From NCBI GenBank assembly GCA_024413595.1, contig JAKSUC010000021.1, forward strand, positions 1 through 49,453: DNA of 49,453 nucleotides. Reading direction: 5' to 3'. The position numbers and the translations under genes were made by a program. The DNA comes from Bacteroidales bacterium. GTDB lineage: Bacteria > Bacteroidota > Bacteroidia > Bacteroidales > UBA3824. Below, piece after piece: positions 1 through 7,290 of the stretch (positions are counted from its first letter, which is position 1; every line of letters begins with the position of its first letter). The notes beneath the pieces were generated by a model. That model was not told where the DNA came from. It did no database searches and worked only from the letters and a program-made list of their open reading frames with translations.

Positions 1-2
1 AG

Positions 3-1064
3 AGTCTTTGTTGTAACAGTAAAGTATCAAGCAAGAAATATTTGATATATAAAGAAATTTATGATTATTCTAATATTGATTTAGATGGGTTAGATGATTT
101 TTTTAAAAAGAATTTTTCTTTTATACATAATTGGAAAAATGATACTTATATTTTTTGTTATCCTCACAAATGTTATATAGAACCAATTTATGGTTGGGTA
201 ATATCTCAAAATAAAAAAATATTAATGCATTCTGTTCCTAATAGTTATCGAGAAATAGAATTTGGAGGTTGTTGGGGTAAAACGCCAAAACCGAATTCTT
301 TTTTTTATTATAAATCTAAACATAAATCTAAATTTTATAAAGAAATAATATCGTTAAATTATCAAGGTGGAGGCTTTGGTACAAATTATTTTTTCTTTTA
401 TGATCAATTAATTGGTCAATTATTACTCCTTGAAAGTAAGAATATTAATATTGATTTACCAGTACTCGTAGATTTTAATATTTATAATACATCTTTCTTT
501 CAGGAAGCGTTGAAGTTGTCAGAAAAATTAAAAAATATTAATTGGATAGTAAGAAATAAAAGTGATTTTATTATTTCTGAAAAAGTATATTGTGCTAGAA
601 CGATATGTTATAAGTCAAAATTTTTAATACCTACTGTTTCTTTATTTTCTTCCATTAAAGCTTTAAATTTCGAAAGAAAAATTTTTTTAACAAGAAGTAT
701 TTTTCGTTCTAGACATATTAGAAACAAAGCTGAAATTGAAAATATTGCTAAGTCTTTTGGTTATGAAATTATTGATAATGACAAACTATCTTTGGTAGAA
801 CAAATTTCATTATTTAAATCTTGTTCAAAATTAATAGCATTGCATGGTGCTGGAAATATCAATATTATTTTTAGATTTCCAAATAGCTTAAAATTTCTTG
901 AATTACAAACACCTGATTGGTTAGCAGCTAGTTATTTTATTATAGCTAAAGAATTTAGTTTTGATTATCAAGCTGTCATTGGATCAAATTTAGATCAAAA
1001 CAGCTCTTTTTACATTAATCCTTATAGTTTTAAAGAAAAAATCATTAGTTGGTTAGAAAATTAA
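3..1064 (+). CDS. GT61-type glycosyltransferase, 5' end cut by window edge
   Basis: Probable surface-polysaccharide glycosyltransferase of the GT61 (DUF563) type. The C-terminal third carries the family's recognisable stretch around HGAGNINIIF followed by a leucine-rich LKFLELQTP segment. The reading frame is open back to the first bases of the window, and the only start-like codon near the edge is a TTG at 42, so the true start probably lies upstream and the protein is incomplete here. No signal peptide or membrane segment is visible in the part present. It is followed by a strong palindrome and then by a second glycosyltransferase on the same strand with its own promoter, which suggests the end of a polysaccharide gene cluster that continues to the left. 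The family call rests on motif recognition. The substrate is unknown. Confidence 0.66.
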   Translation, partial: SLCCNSKVSSKKYLIYKEIYDYSNIDLDGLDDFFKKNFSFIHNWKNDTYIFCYPHKCYIEPIYGWVISQNKKILMHSVPNSYREIEFGGCWGKTPKPNSFFYYKSKHKSKFYKEIISLNYQGGGFGTNYFFFYDQLIGQLLLLESKNINIDLPVLVDFNIYNTSFFQEALKLSEKLKNINWIVRNKSDFIISEKVYCARTICYKSKFLIPTVSLFSSIKALNFERKIFLTRSIFRSRHIRNKAEIENIAKSFGYEIIDNDKLSLVEQISLFKSCSKLIALHGAGNINIIFRFPNSLKFLELQTPDWLAASYFIIAKEFSFDYQAVIGSNLDQNSSFYINPYSFKEKIISWLEN

Positions 1065-1117
1065 TGAATTCTTTTAAAAACTTTTAATTATTTTAGTATT
1101 ACTTTTTTCGATATTTT

Positions 1118-1173
1118 TGATTAAACTCTGGGAAAAAATCAAAATTTTTTGATTTTTTCCCAGAGTTTAATCA
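1118..1173. terminator. 27-bp-arm palindrome, probable bidirectional terminator
   Basis: The two arms, 1118-1144 and 1147-1173, are exact reverse complements with only a 2-base spacer. The outer part contains AAACTCTGGG/CCCAGAGTTT and the inner part is A/T-rich, so the RNA of either strand would form a very long hairpin ending in T-rich sequence. It follows the GT61 stop codon by 53 bases and precedes the promoter of the next gene. Termination is the simplest reading, but the arm length is well beyond what a terminator needs. Confidence 0.7.
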
Positions 1174-1197
1174 TTTTTCATTATTTTAACATTCTTT

Positions 1198-1228
1198 TTT
1201 GTACTAAAAATATGATTTTATATTTTTG
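1198..1228 (+). promoter_or_regulatory. Bacteroidetes-type promoter for the GT2 gene
   Basis: TTTG at 1198-1201, a 19-base spacer, then TATTTTTG at 1221-1228. This is an exact match to the Bacteroidetes primary-sigma consensus TTTG/TANNTTTG. The start codon lies 20 bases downstream. Confidence 0.7.
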
Positions 1229-1248
1229 AATATTTTAAATATTTATTT

Positions 1249-2214
1249 ATGCCTAAAATTTCAATAATAATTCCTGCATATAATTATGCACATTATATTT
1301 CGCAATCTCTTGATTGTTTAATTAATCAAACTTTTAAAGATTGGGAATGTATTATTGTTGATGATGGAAGTTTAGATAATACTAAACAAGTTGTTGAAAT
1401 TTATTTAAATAAAGATTCTCGTTTTAAATATTACTTTAAACAAAATGGAGGTTTGTCTTCTGCTCGAAATTTTGGCATTGATAGGGTTGTTTCAAAATAT
1501 GTTTGTTTCCTTGATGCTGATGATATTTTAGAACCTAATTTTTTATTTTGTTCTTTTTATTTTTTAGAAAATCTTAATAAAGAAGCTGTTGTTTTTCAGA
1601 AATTTATTAAATTTTTTGATGATAAATCTTCTGATTATCTTTGGTATAAAGATTATAATTATAATATTGGTTTTCAATCAAATTTTTTTCAACGCTTAGT
1701 AATTAATAATTCCTTACCTCCATGTTCTCCCATGTTTCCTATTTCAATTATAAAAAATAATAATTTCAGATTTGACGAAACTTTAACAAGTTATGAAGAT
1801 TGGGATTTTTGGTTAAAAATTGCAGAAAAATATCCTTTCTATTTTATTGAAAATGACAATTCTGCAGCTCGTGTTAGATTTCATTCAAATTCTATGAGTA
1901 CTAATAATTGGAGAATGGATATTAATCAACTAAAGGTTAGATTAAAACTAAATAATACTCTTGTTAATTCTAATTTAATTAGTATTAATTATATTGGAAT
2001 AGAGTCATGTGTTAAAACATTACTTTATTCTATTGCAGATTGTCTAGATAATAAAGAAATAAATAATGCCAAATCAAAACTATTACAACTAATTGAAATT
2101 TATCCTCACAAAAAAATTAAAATATTGAACAAAAACTTTTTTTATTCTCATCCTAAATTATTCCGTAAAACATCTTGGATACTTTGGGAACGTATTAAAA
2201 ATATTATTAAATAA
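1249..2214 (+). CDS. GT2 family glycosyltransferase
   Basis: A 321-residue GT-A fold, inverting glycosyltransferase of family 2. It opens with SIIIPAYNYA at residues 5-14, has the nucleotide-binding IIVDDGS near 36-42, the DADD metal-binding motif near 90, and an acceptor-side YEDWDFWLK motif near 178. There is no membrane segment, so the enzyme should work at the cytoplasmic face, adding a sugar to a lipid-linked or polysaccharide acceptor. It has its own near-perfect promoter and is followed at 2304 by housekeeping genes, so it is probably the last gene of the polysaccharide cluster that starts left of the window. The sugar and acceptor cannot be told from sequence. Confidence 0.85.
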   Translation: MPKISIIIPAYNYAHYISQSLDCLINQTFKDWECIIVDDGSLDNTKQVVEIYLNKDSRFKYYFKQNGGLSSARNFGIDRVVSKYVCFLDADDILEPNFLFCSFYFLENLNKEAVVFQKFIKFFDDKSSDYLWYKDYNYNIGFQSNFFQRLVINNSLPPCSPMFPISIIKNNNFRFDETLTSYEDWDFWLKIAEKYPFYFIENDNSAARVRFHSNSMSTNNWRMDINQLKVRLKLNNTLVNSNLISINYIGIESCVKTLLYSIADCLDNKEINNAKSKLLQLIEIYPHKKIKILNKNFFYSHPKLFRKTSWILWERIKNIIK

Positions 2215-2303
2215 ATATTTGTATTATACTTATTTAATTTTCTTTTTTTCTTTCAAGAAAAATCTACTAATTTTGAAAAAAATATTAGAAATTAATTTTT
2301 ACT

Positions 2304-3083
2304 ATGAATATAGCAGTTATAGGATGCGGAAATTTGGGTTTTTCAATTGCCAAAGGTCTCGCTAACAAACAGAAAGAGTTTGATTTAAATATTACAGCTA
2401 CTGATCCTTATGCTGATTTAGACAAAATCAGAGCTATTGGAATTAATGCTTCTCGTGAAAATTCTGAAGTTGTTAAAAGTAGCAATATGATTTTTCTTTG
2501 CGTAAAGCCTTGGGTGGCAAAAGACGTTATTGAAGAAATTTCTCCTTTTATGAATAATTCTCAAATTTTGATTTCTCCTGTTGCGGGGTTAAGTATTGAT
2601 CAAATTTTGGGTTATTGTTCTAAAAAAATTTCAGTTTTCAGAATAATGCCTAATATCGCAGCTTCTATCAATCAATCAACAACTTGTGTTAGTTGTTATG
2701 CAGAAGATGACGTTATTCAAGAAACTTTAAAAATTCTCAATATCTTAGGTAAAACTATTGTTATTGAAGAAAGTAGAATAAATTCTGCTACAATTCTTAC
2801 AGGAAGTGGAATTGCTTTCGTTCTTAGATTTATGCGTGCAATGGTTGAAGGTGGTATTGAAATTGGTTTTAAAAGCGATATTGCTAACGAAATTGTTGCT
2901 CAAACTATTAAAGGTACTGTTGAATTATTTATGCAAGAAGGTACTCATGTTGAACAACTTATCGATCGTGTTTGTACTCCAGGTGGAACTACTATTCGTG
3001 GTTTAAACGAAATGGAAAAGAATGGTTTTTCTTCTTCTGTTATTGAAGGTATTCTTTCTGCTTATAAAGTAATTGCAAAATAA
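2304..3083 (+). CDS. proC: pyrroline-5-carboxylate reductase
   Basis: Reduces 1-pyrroline-5-carboxylate to L-proline with NAD(P)H in the cytosol, the last step of proline synthesis. The N-terminal Rossmann loop GCGNLG is at residues 7-12. FRIMPNIAA near residue 115 and the C-terminal TPGGTTIRGL near 228 are hallmark ProC motifs, and the length of 259 residues is close to the family norm. A TAATTTTG -10-like element at 2268-2275 lies 28 bases before the ATG. The stop codon is followed after one base by the ribE start, so the two are almost certainly co-transcribed. Confidence 0.93.
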   Translation: MNIAVIGCGNLGFSIAKGLANKQKEFDLNITATDPYADLDKIRAIGINASRENSEVVKSSNMIFLCVKPWVAKDVIEEISPFMNNSQILISPVAGLSIDQILGYCSKKISVFRIMPNIAASINQSTTCVSCYAEDDVIQETLKILNILGKTIVIEESRINSATILTGSGIAFVLRFMRAMVEGGIEIGFKSDIANEIVAQTIKGTVELFMQEGTHVEQLIDRVCTPGGTTIRGLNEMEKNGFSSSVIEGILSAYKVIAK

Positions 3084-3084
3084 T

Positions 3085-3678
3085 ATGTTTTCTGGAATTG
3101 TTGAAGCTTTAGGTAAAGTTGTTGATATTAAAATTGATCGTACTAATGTTGATTTTACCTTAGAATGTCCTTTTACTTCAGAATTATCTATTGATCAAAG
3201 TGTTGCTCATAATGGAGTTTGTTTAACTGTTGTTTCTATTAAAAACAATTGTTATGTTGTTACTGCTATGAAAGAAACTCTTGATCGTAGTAATCTTGGT
3301 TGTTTAAAAATTGGTGATGAGGTAAATCTTGAACGTAGTATGAAACCTGACTCTTTACTTGATGGTCACATTGTTCAAGGACATGTTGATCAAACTGGTG
3401 TTTGTACTAATATAGAAGATGTTAATGGAAGTCGTTATTATACAATTGAATATGATACTGCTCAAGGCAATATTACTGTTGAAAAAGGTTCAATTTCGGT
3501 TAATGGCACTTCGTTGACTGTTTGTAATTCTGAAAATGGAAAATTTCGTGTTGCAATTATTCCTTATACTTATCAAGTTACAAATTTCCACTCTTTAAAA
3601 GTAGGTGATAAAGTTAATCTTGAATTTGATATTATTGGAAAATTTATTCAGAAAATTGCTTCTGCATATTTAAAATAG
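3085..3678 (+). CDS. ribE: riboflavin synthase, alpha subunit
   Basis: Catalyses dismutation of two 6,7-dimethyl-8-ribityllumazine molecules to riboflavin. The start chosen is the ATG at 3085, giving the canonical N-terminus MFSGIVEALG. A TTG four codons earlier would run into proC and is less likely. There are two lumazine-binding repeats, about residues 1-88 and 98-186, each with the internal NG(V/T)SLTV signature (NGVCLTVV and NGTSLTVC). At 197 residues the length is normal. It sits one base after proC and is closed by a clear terminator at 3686. Confidence 0.94.
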   Translation: MFSGIVEALGKVVDIKIDRTNVDFTLECPFTSELSIDQSVAHNGVCLTVVSIKNNCYVVTAMKETLDRSNLGCLKIGDEVNLERSMKPDSLLDGHIVQGHVDQTGVCTNIEDVNGSRYYTIEYDTAQGNITVEKGSISVNGTSLTVCNSENGKFRVAIIPYTYQVTNFHSLKVGDKVNLEFDIIGKFIQKIASAYLK

Positions 3679-3685
3679 TTTTATT

Positions 3686-3729
3686 CGGTGATTTGTAGAT
3701 TTATTTGTTTACAATCACCGTTTTTTTTC
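3686..3729 (+). terminator. rho-independent terminator of proC-ribE
   Basis: CGGTGATTTGTA (3686-3697) pairs with TACAATCACCG (3710-3720), with one unpaired base, and is followed by a run of eight T residues. Confidence 0.85.
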
Positions 3730-3760
3730 TTTTATAACAATTACCTTAATTTTTTTACAT

Positions 3761-3867
3761 AAAAAAAGCGAAGTTTCACAACTCCGCTTGCTGCTTACTA
3801 ATTTAACCTAAATCTTATTATGAAAAGAGTTCAGACACTTTTTTATTTGTGTCTCTGTATTTTATGA
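3761..3867 (-). ncRNA. candidate structured RNA ending in a minus-strand terminator
   Basis: Read on the minus strand, AGCGGAGTT, a 4-base loop and AACTTCGCT lead straight into seven T residues (plus coordinates 3788-3761). One base pair is a G-U wobble on this strand but an A-C mismatch on the other, which fixes the direction. About 45 bases before it is a second hairpin, AGACAC/GTGTCT (3833-3838/3849-3854) with a 10-base loop. It could be the 3' untranslated region of the kinase gene that ends at 3943, or an independent small RNA. On the plus strand the same bases encode a 15-codon open frame, MKRVQTLFYLCLCIL (3820-3867), which may be chance. A similar arrangement occurs at 34658. Confidence 0.45.
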
Positions 3868-3942
3868 CGATGTGCTAAATTCATATTATATCTTTTTTTA
3901 CGTTTGTATATAATAAAAGTTTCTAATTTACCAAATTTTTTT

Positions 3943-5082
3943 TTATTTTTTTGGAAAATTTATTCTAAATGTAGTTCCTTTTCCTATTTCGCTATTTCTA
4001 ACGTATATTTTTCCTTTATGATATATGTTTACTATTCTATGTGCTAATGATAATCCTAGTCCCCAACCGTGTTTTTTGGTGGTAAATCCAGGTTTAAATA
4101 TGCGATTAAAATTTCTTTTTGTTATTCCTTTGCCAGTGTCTGATATTTCAATTTTTGCATGTTTTTTTGTTTCAAATAATTTTATTGTTAAGGTTCCTTT
4201 TCCTTGCATTGCGTCAATTGCATTTTTACATATATTTTCTATTACCCATTCAAACAATGATACATTTATTGGTATCATTATTTCTTTGTTTTCTGGCATT
4301 TCTATTATATATTCTATGTTTTTTGAAGTTCTTGATTTTAAATAATTTATAGAATTTTCTAATATTGGATATACATTTTCTACTTTTAATTCAGGTTTAT
4401 TTCCTATTCTTGAAAATCTATCTGTTATTTTTACTAATCTGTTTACGTCTTTTTCAACTTCTTCTATTAATTCTGGTTGATAGTTTTGAGTTTTTAAAAT
4501 TTCTATCCACGCTAATAATGATGAAATTGGTGTTCCTAATTGATGTGCAGTTTCTTTACTCATTCCTACCATCATCATACTTTGATCTGTTTTGTTTGAT
4601 AAGTGCATTGCTATAATTGCAACGGTTATAAATATCAATCCTACTATTAGTTGATAAATTGGGAATGTTTCCAAATTTTTTAATAATGAACTATCTTCGT
4701 AATATATTATATTGTGATTTCCTGGGCTAACTTCAACTATCAATGGTGGACGATTTTCTTCCATTCTTGTCATTTCTTTTTGCATATATTCTTCTGAGGG
4801 TTCAGAGATTTCTAAGTTTTGTGCTTTTAGTGTATTGTTTGCTGATAGCATTACTACAGGAATTGTTGTATTTTCTTGGATTATTCTATAAACAATTAAA
4901 CTAATTTCTCCGTCAAAATCAACGTCTTCTATTTCTCTTACCGCCTCTGCCCATAGTGAAATATTTTTTTGTTCTTGTTCTTTTAATTGTTCAACAAGAT
5001 TATTTGTATAAATCCAAGAAAAAATACTTGCTAATATTGCTAATATAAATATTGAGTTTTTTATTAAATCGCGTGTTTTCAT
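3943..5082 (-). CDS. membrane sensor histidine kinase, PorY-like
   Basis: A 379-residue two-component sensor kinase. TM1 is about residues 8-26, a periplasmic sensor region about 27-140, TM2 about 142-161, then a DHp helix with the phospho-acceptor His near 180 in GMSKETAHQLGTP. The ATPase domain has an N box (ENICKNAIDAM), a G1 box (SDTGKGI) and a G2 box (GWGLGLSLAHRI). The AKETAHQ-GTP-type DHp motif and the 2-TM layout resemble the Bacteroidetes kinase PorY, partner of the T9SS regulator PorX, and porX is in this window at 20542. No response regulator adjoins this gene, which fits a separately encoded partner. The kinase call is firm. The PorY identity is an inference from motif style, length and orphan status, so no symbol is given. 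A TAAATTTG element lies just upstream. Confidence 0.85.
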   Translation of the reverse strand: MKTRDLIKNSIFILAILASIFSWIYTNNLVEQLKEQEQKNISLWAEAVREIEDVDFDGEISLIVYRIIQENTTIPVVMLSANNTLKAQNLEISEPSEEYMQKEMTRMEENRPPLIVEVSPGNHNIIYYEDSSLLKNLETFPIYQLIVGLIFITVAIIAMHLSNKTDQSMMMVGMSKETAHQLGTPISSLLAWIEILKTQNYQPELIEEVEKDVNRLVKITDRFSRIGNKPELKVENVYPILENSINYLKSRTSKNIEYIIEMPENKEIMIPINVSLFEWVIENICKNAIDAMQGKGTLTIKLFETKKHAKIEISDTGKGITKRNFNRIFKPGFTTKKHGWGLGLSLAHRIVNIYHKGKIYVRNSEIGKGTTFRINFPKK

Positions 5083-5100
5083 TTATTTTTTATTTTTCTT

Positions 5101-5108
5101 CAAATTTA
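5101..5108 (-). promoter_or_regulatory. -7 promoter element of the PorY-like kinase gene
   Basis: On the minus strand this reads TAAATTTG, an exact TANNTTTG, 18 bases before the ATG. No clear TTTG is found at the -33 distance, so only half of the promoter is supported. Confidence 0.4.
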
Positions 5109-5142
5109 ACGTATTATCTTGTTACTTATTTGAGTTTTTTAT

Positions 5143-5176
5143 AAAAAAAAAGCGAGTAGATTTATTTCTACTCGCT
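5143..5176 (-). terminator. rho-independent terminator of ilvE
   Basis: AGCGAGTAGA (5151-5160) and TCTACTCGCT (5167-5176) are perfect complements around a 6-base loop. On the minus strand they are followed by eight T residues. It separates the gldA-ilvE unit from the kinase gene. Confidence 0.9.
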
Positions 5177-5201
5177 CAATTTAATCAAGTCTTTTTATTT
5201 A

Positions 5202-6332
5202 TTAAATACCTTCAATTATTGATGTCCAACCAAATGGATCTTCACATTCACCAAATTGAATTGCTGTGTATTTTTCATACAATTTGGTACTTATCGGACC
5301 AGGTTTTCCATCTTTAGAAATTACATATTCAATATTTTTTTCGTTGTCAACAATTTTACGAATTGGGCTAATAACAGCTGCTGTTCCGCAAGCACCTGCT
5401 TCTTCAAATGTTAGAAGTTCTTCTTCTGCTATTGGACGACGTTCTGTTTTTAATCCCATATATTCAGCTAATTGCATCAAACTTTTGTTTGTGATTGATG
5501 GTAATATTGATGTTGATTTAGGAGTGATATATGTGTTATTTTTGATACCAAAGAAATTAGCTGCACCGCATTCGTCGATGTATTTCTTTTCTTTAGCGTC
5601 TAGATAAAATTCACTCATAAAACCTAAGTCATGAGCTGTTTTGTTAGCTTTAAGACTTGCTGCATAGTTGCCTCCAACTTTATAAATACCTGTTCCAAGA
5701 GGTGCTGAACGGTCGTATGCACGTGTAATCATGTAATCGCCTGTTGAGAAACCACCTTTAAAATAAGGTCCAACTGGTGTTACAAATATCATAAAACAAA
5801 ATTCTGATGATGGTTTTACACCTACTGTTGGTCCTACACCAATCATTAATGGACGAATATATAATGTTGCGCCATGACCGTATGGTGGAATAAAACGTGC
5901 GTTGAGCTTTACAACCATTTCAGTCATTTTAATAAATAATTCGGTAGGTACTTGAGGCATTAAAATTCCATCGCAAGTGCTTTGAAGTCGTTTTGCGTTT
6001 TCGTCTGCTCTAAATAGTCTTACTTTGCCATCTTTTCCACGGTAAGCTTTTAGTCCTTCAAAAGCTTCTTGACCATAGTGTAGACATGTAGCGGCCATGT
6101 TCATTGAAATGTTTTCGTCGCTTGTTACTTCAATTTCGCCCCACTTTCCGTTTCTGTGGTAGCATCTTACGTTGTAATCGGTTTTTACATATCCGAAACC
6201 GATTTTGTCCCAGTCTAAATCTACTGACTGACTTTTAGTTTCGCTCATAATTCTATTAAAATTTATATATAAAAAATCTTTTGGATCTTCTTTTTTATTA
6301 TCTTGTGGTACGTCTACTGTTATACCGCTCAT
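5202..6332 (-). CDS. ilvE: branched-chain amino acid aminotransferase
   Basis: A PLP-dependent fold-type IV aminotransferase of the eukaryote-like (BCAT type II) class. It exchanges amino groups between glutamate and the keto acids of valine, leucine and isoleucine. LHYGQEAFEGLKAYRG (about 85-99) and ATLYIRPLMIG (about 155-165) are class signatures. The PLP lysine is K218 in the GIYKVGGNYAASLKANK region, and ECGAANFFGI follows near 256. At 376 residues it is about 30 longer than many relatives. A second ATG at codon 29 (6248), just before the conserved DWDKIGFGYVKTDYNVRC block, is a possible alternative start. A TAAATTTG element at 6355-6362 would give a leader to the longer start, so 6332 is kept. 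It follows gldA by 44 bases. Confidence 0.92.
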   Translation of the reverse strand: MSGITVDVPQDNKKEDPKDFLYINFNRIMSETKSQSVDLDWDKIGFGYVKTDYNVRCYHRNGKWGEIEVTSDENISMNMAATCLHYGQEAFEGLKAYRGKDGKVRLFRADENAKRLQSTCDGILMPQVPTELFIKMTEMVVKLNARFIPPYGHGATLYIRPLMIGVGPTVGVKPSSEFCFMIFVTPVGPYFKGGFSTGDYMITRAYDRSAPLGTGIYKVGGNYAASLKANKTAHDLGFMSEFYLDAKEKKYIDECGAANFFGIKNNTYITPKSTSILPSITNKSLMQLAEYMGLKTERRPIAEEELLTFEEAGACGTAAVISPIRKIVDNEKNIEYVISKDGKPGPISTKLYEKYTAIQFGECEDPFGWTSIIEGI

Positions 6333-6354
6333 TTTTTGTGTTATTATTTTGAAA

Positions 6355-6362
6355 CAAATTTA
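6355..6362 (-). promoter_or_regulatory. -7 promoter element upstream of ilvE
   Basis: Reads TAAATTTG on the minus strand, matching TANNTTTG, 23 bases before the ilvE ATG. A -33 element is not evident, so ilvE may have its own weak promoter or be read through from gldA. Confidence 0.35.
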
Positions 6363-6376
6363 GTAATTATTTTCAA

Positions 6377-7273
6377 TTATTGTGTTAATTCTCTAAAAAT
6401 GTTTTCTAATGAATGTTTATTTAAGTTTAATGTCAATATTTTTAATTGATTTAATACTGCAAAATCAAATATTTCGCCCCTAATATCTTCGTTTGACGAT
6501 ATTGTATAAATGTTGTTTTCGTTTTTTATTTCTATTATTCCATTTATGTTTTTTAGTAGATTTTCGTCTACTACTTTATCAAATTCTACTGTTATTTGAT
6601 TGGTTTTTCTTGCTGATTTTAAATTGTCTAATGTATTGTCTGCTACAATTTTTCCTCTATTTATTATTATTGCTCTATTGCATACTGCTTCGGCTTCTTG
6701 CATTATGTGGGTACTCAAAATTACTGTTTTTTCGTTGCCCAATTGTTTTACTAGATTTCGAATTTCTATTATTTGATTTGGATCTAAACCTGTTGTTGGT
6801 TCGTCTAATATTAATATTGACGGATTATGCGCCATTGCTCGTGCTAATCCTACACGTTGTCGATAACCTTTGCTTAGTTCTCCACATTTTTTATATTGGT
6901 GTTCGCCTAATCCTACTGCTTCTATTGATTGATTTACTGATTGTTTTATTTCGTTTTTGGTTAAATATATTCCTGCACAATATTCTAAATATTCGCGTAC
7001 ATACATATTTAAATAGAGTGGATTATTTTCTGGTAAATAGCCAATTTCTTTTTTTAAATTGTCCATGTTACCTTCTGTATCTATATTATTTATAAATACT
7101 TTTCCTTTATCCGAAGATAAACAACCAGTTATTATTTTCATTGTTGTGCTTTTTCCTGCTCCGTTGGGTCCAAGAAATCCAACAATTTCTCCTTTTTTTA
7201 TTTCAAATGTTATGTTGTCTACTGCTTTGTTTTGTCCATAACTTTTACTTAATGCGTCTACTTTTACCGACAT
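6377..7273 (-). CDS. gldA: ABC transporter ATP-binding protein GldA
   Basis: ATP-binding subunit of the GldA type, a 298-residue cytoplasmic ATPase. Walker A is GPNGAGKST near 35-43, then the GldA-typical GYLPENNPLYLNMYVREYL near 77-95, the signature region LSKGYRQRVGLARA near 133-146, Walker B ILILDEPTTGLDP near 153-165, and the H-loop LSTHIMQEAEAVC near 185. The C-terminal 80 residues are the variable extension found in GldA proteins. In gliding Bacteroidetes GldA works with the membrane subunits GldF and GldG. Neither is next to it here. Instead a 4-TM protein of unknown family starts its operon 17 bases upstream. Many non-gliding Bacteroidales also carry this gene, so gliding cannot be concluded. 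Confidence 0.88.
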   Translation of the reverse strand: MSVKVDALSKSYGQNKAVDNITFEIKKGEIVGFLGPNGAGKSTTMKIITGCLSSDKGKVFINNIDTEGNMDNLKKEIGYLPENNPLYLNMYVREYLEYCAGIYLTKNEIKQSVNQSIEAVGLGEHQYKKCGELSKGYRQRVGLARAMAHNPSILILDEPTTGLDPNQIIEIRNLVKQLGNEKTVILSTHIMQEAEAVCNRAIIINRGKIVADNTLDNLKSARKTNQITVEFDKVVDENLLKNINGIIEIKNENNIYTISSNEDIRGEIFDFAVLNQLKILTLNLNKHSLENIFRELTQ

Positions 7274-7290
7274 TTTTTTTATTTTGGAGT

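Noticed and set aside
1118..1173. Insertion-sequence end or phage attachment site
   Set aside because: No transposase, integrase or target duplication is visible. A terminator is simpler.
2806..3006. A 66-residue Leu/Val-rich frame inside proC
   Set aside because: It is fully contained in proC in another frame, with repetitive composition and no motif.
6493..7095. A 200-residue Leu/Phe-rich open frame on the plus strand
   Set aside because: It lies exactly opposite gldA. The complement of A/T-rich coding sequence yields Leu/Phe-rich frames, and the gldA motifs are intact, so this is a shadow.
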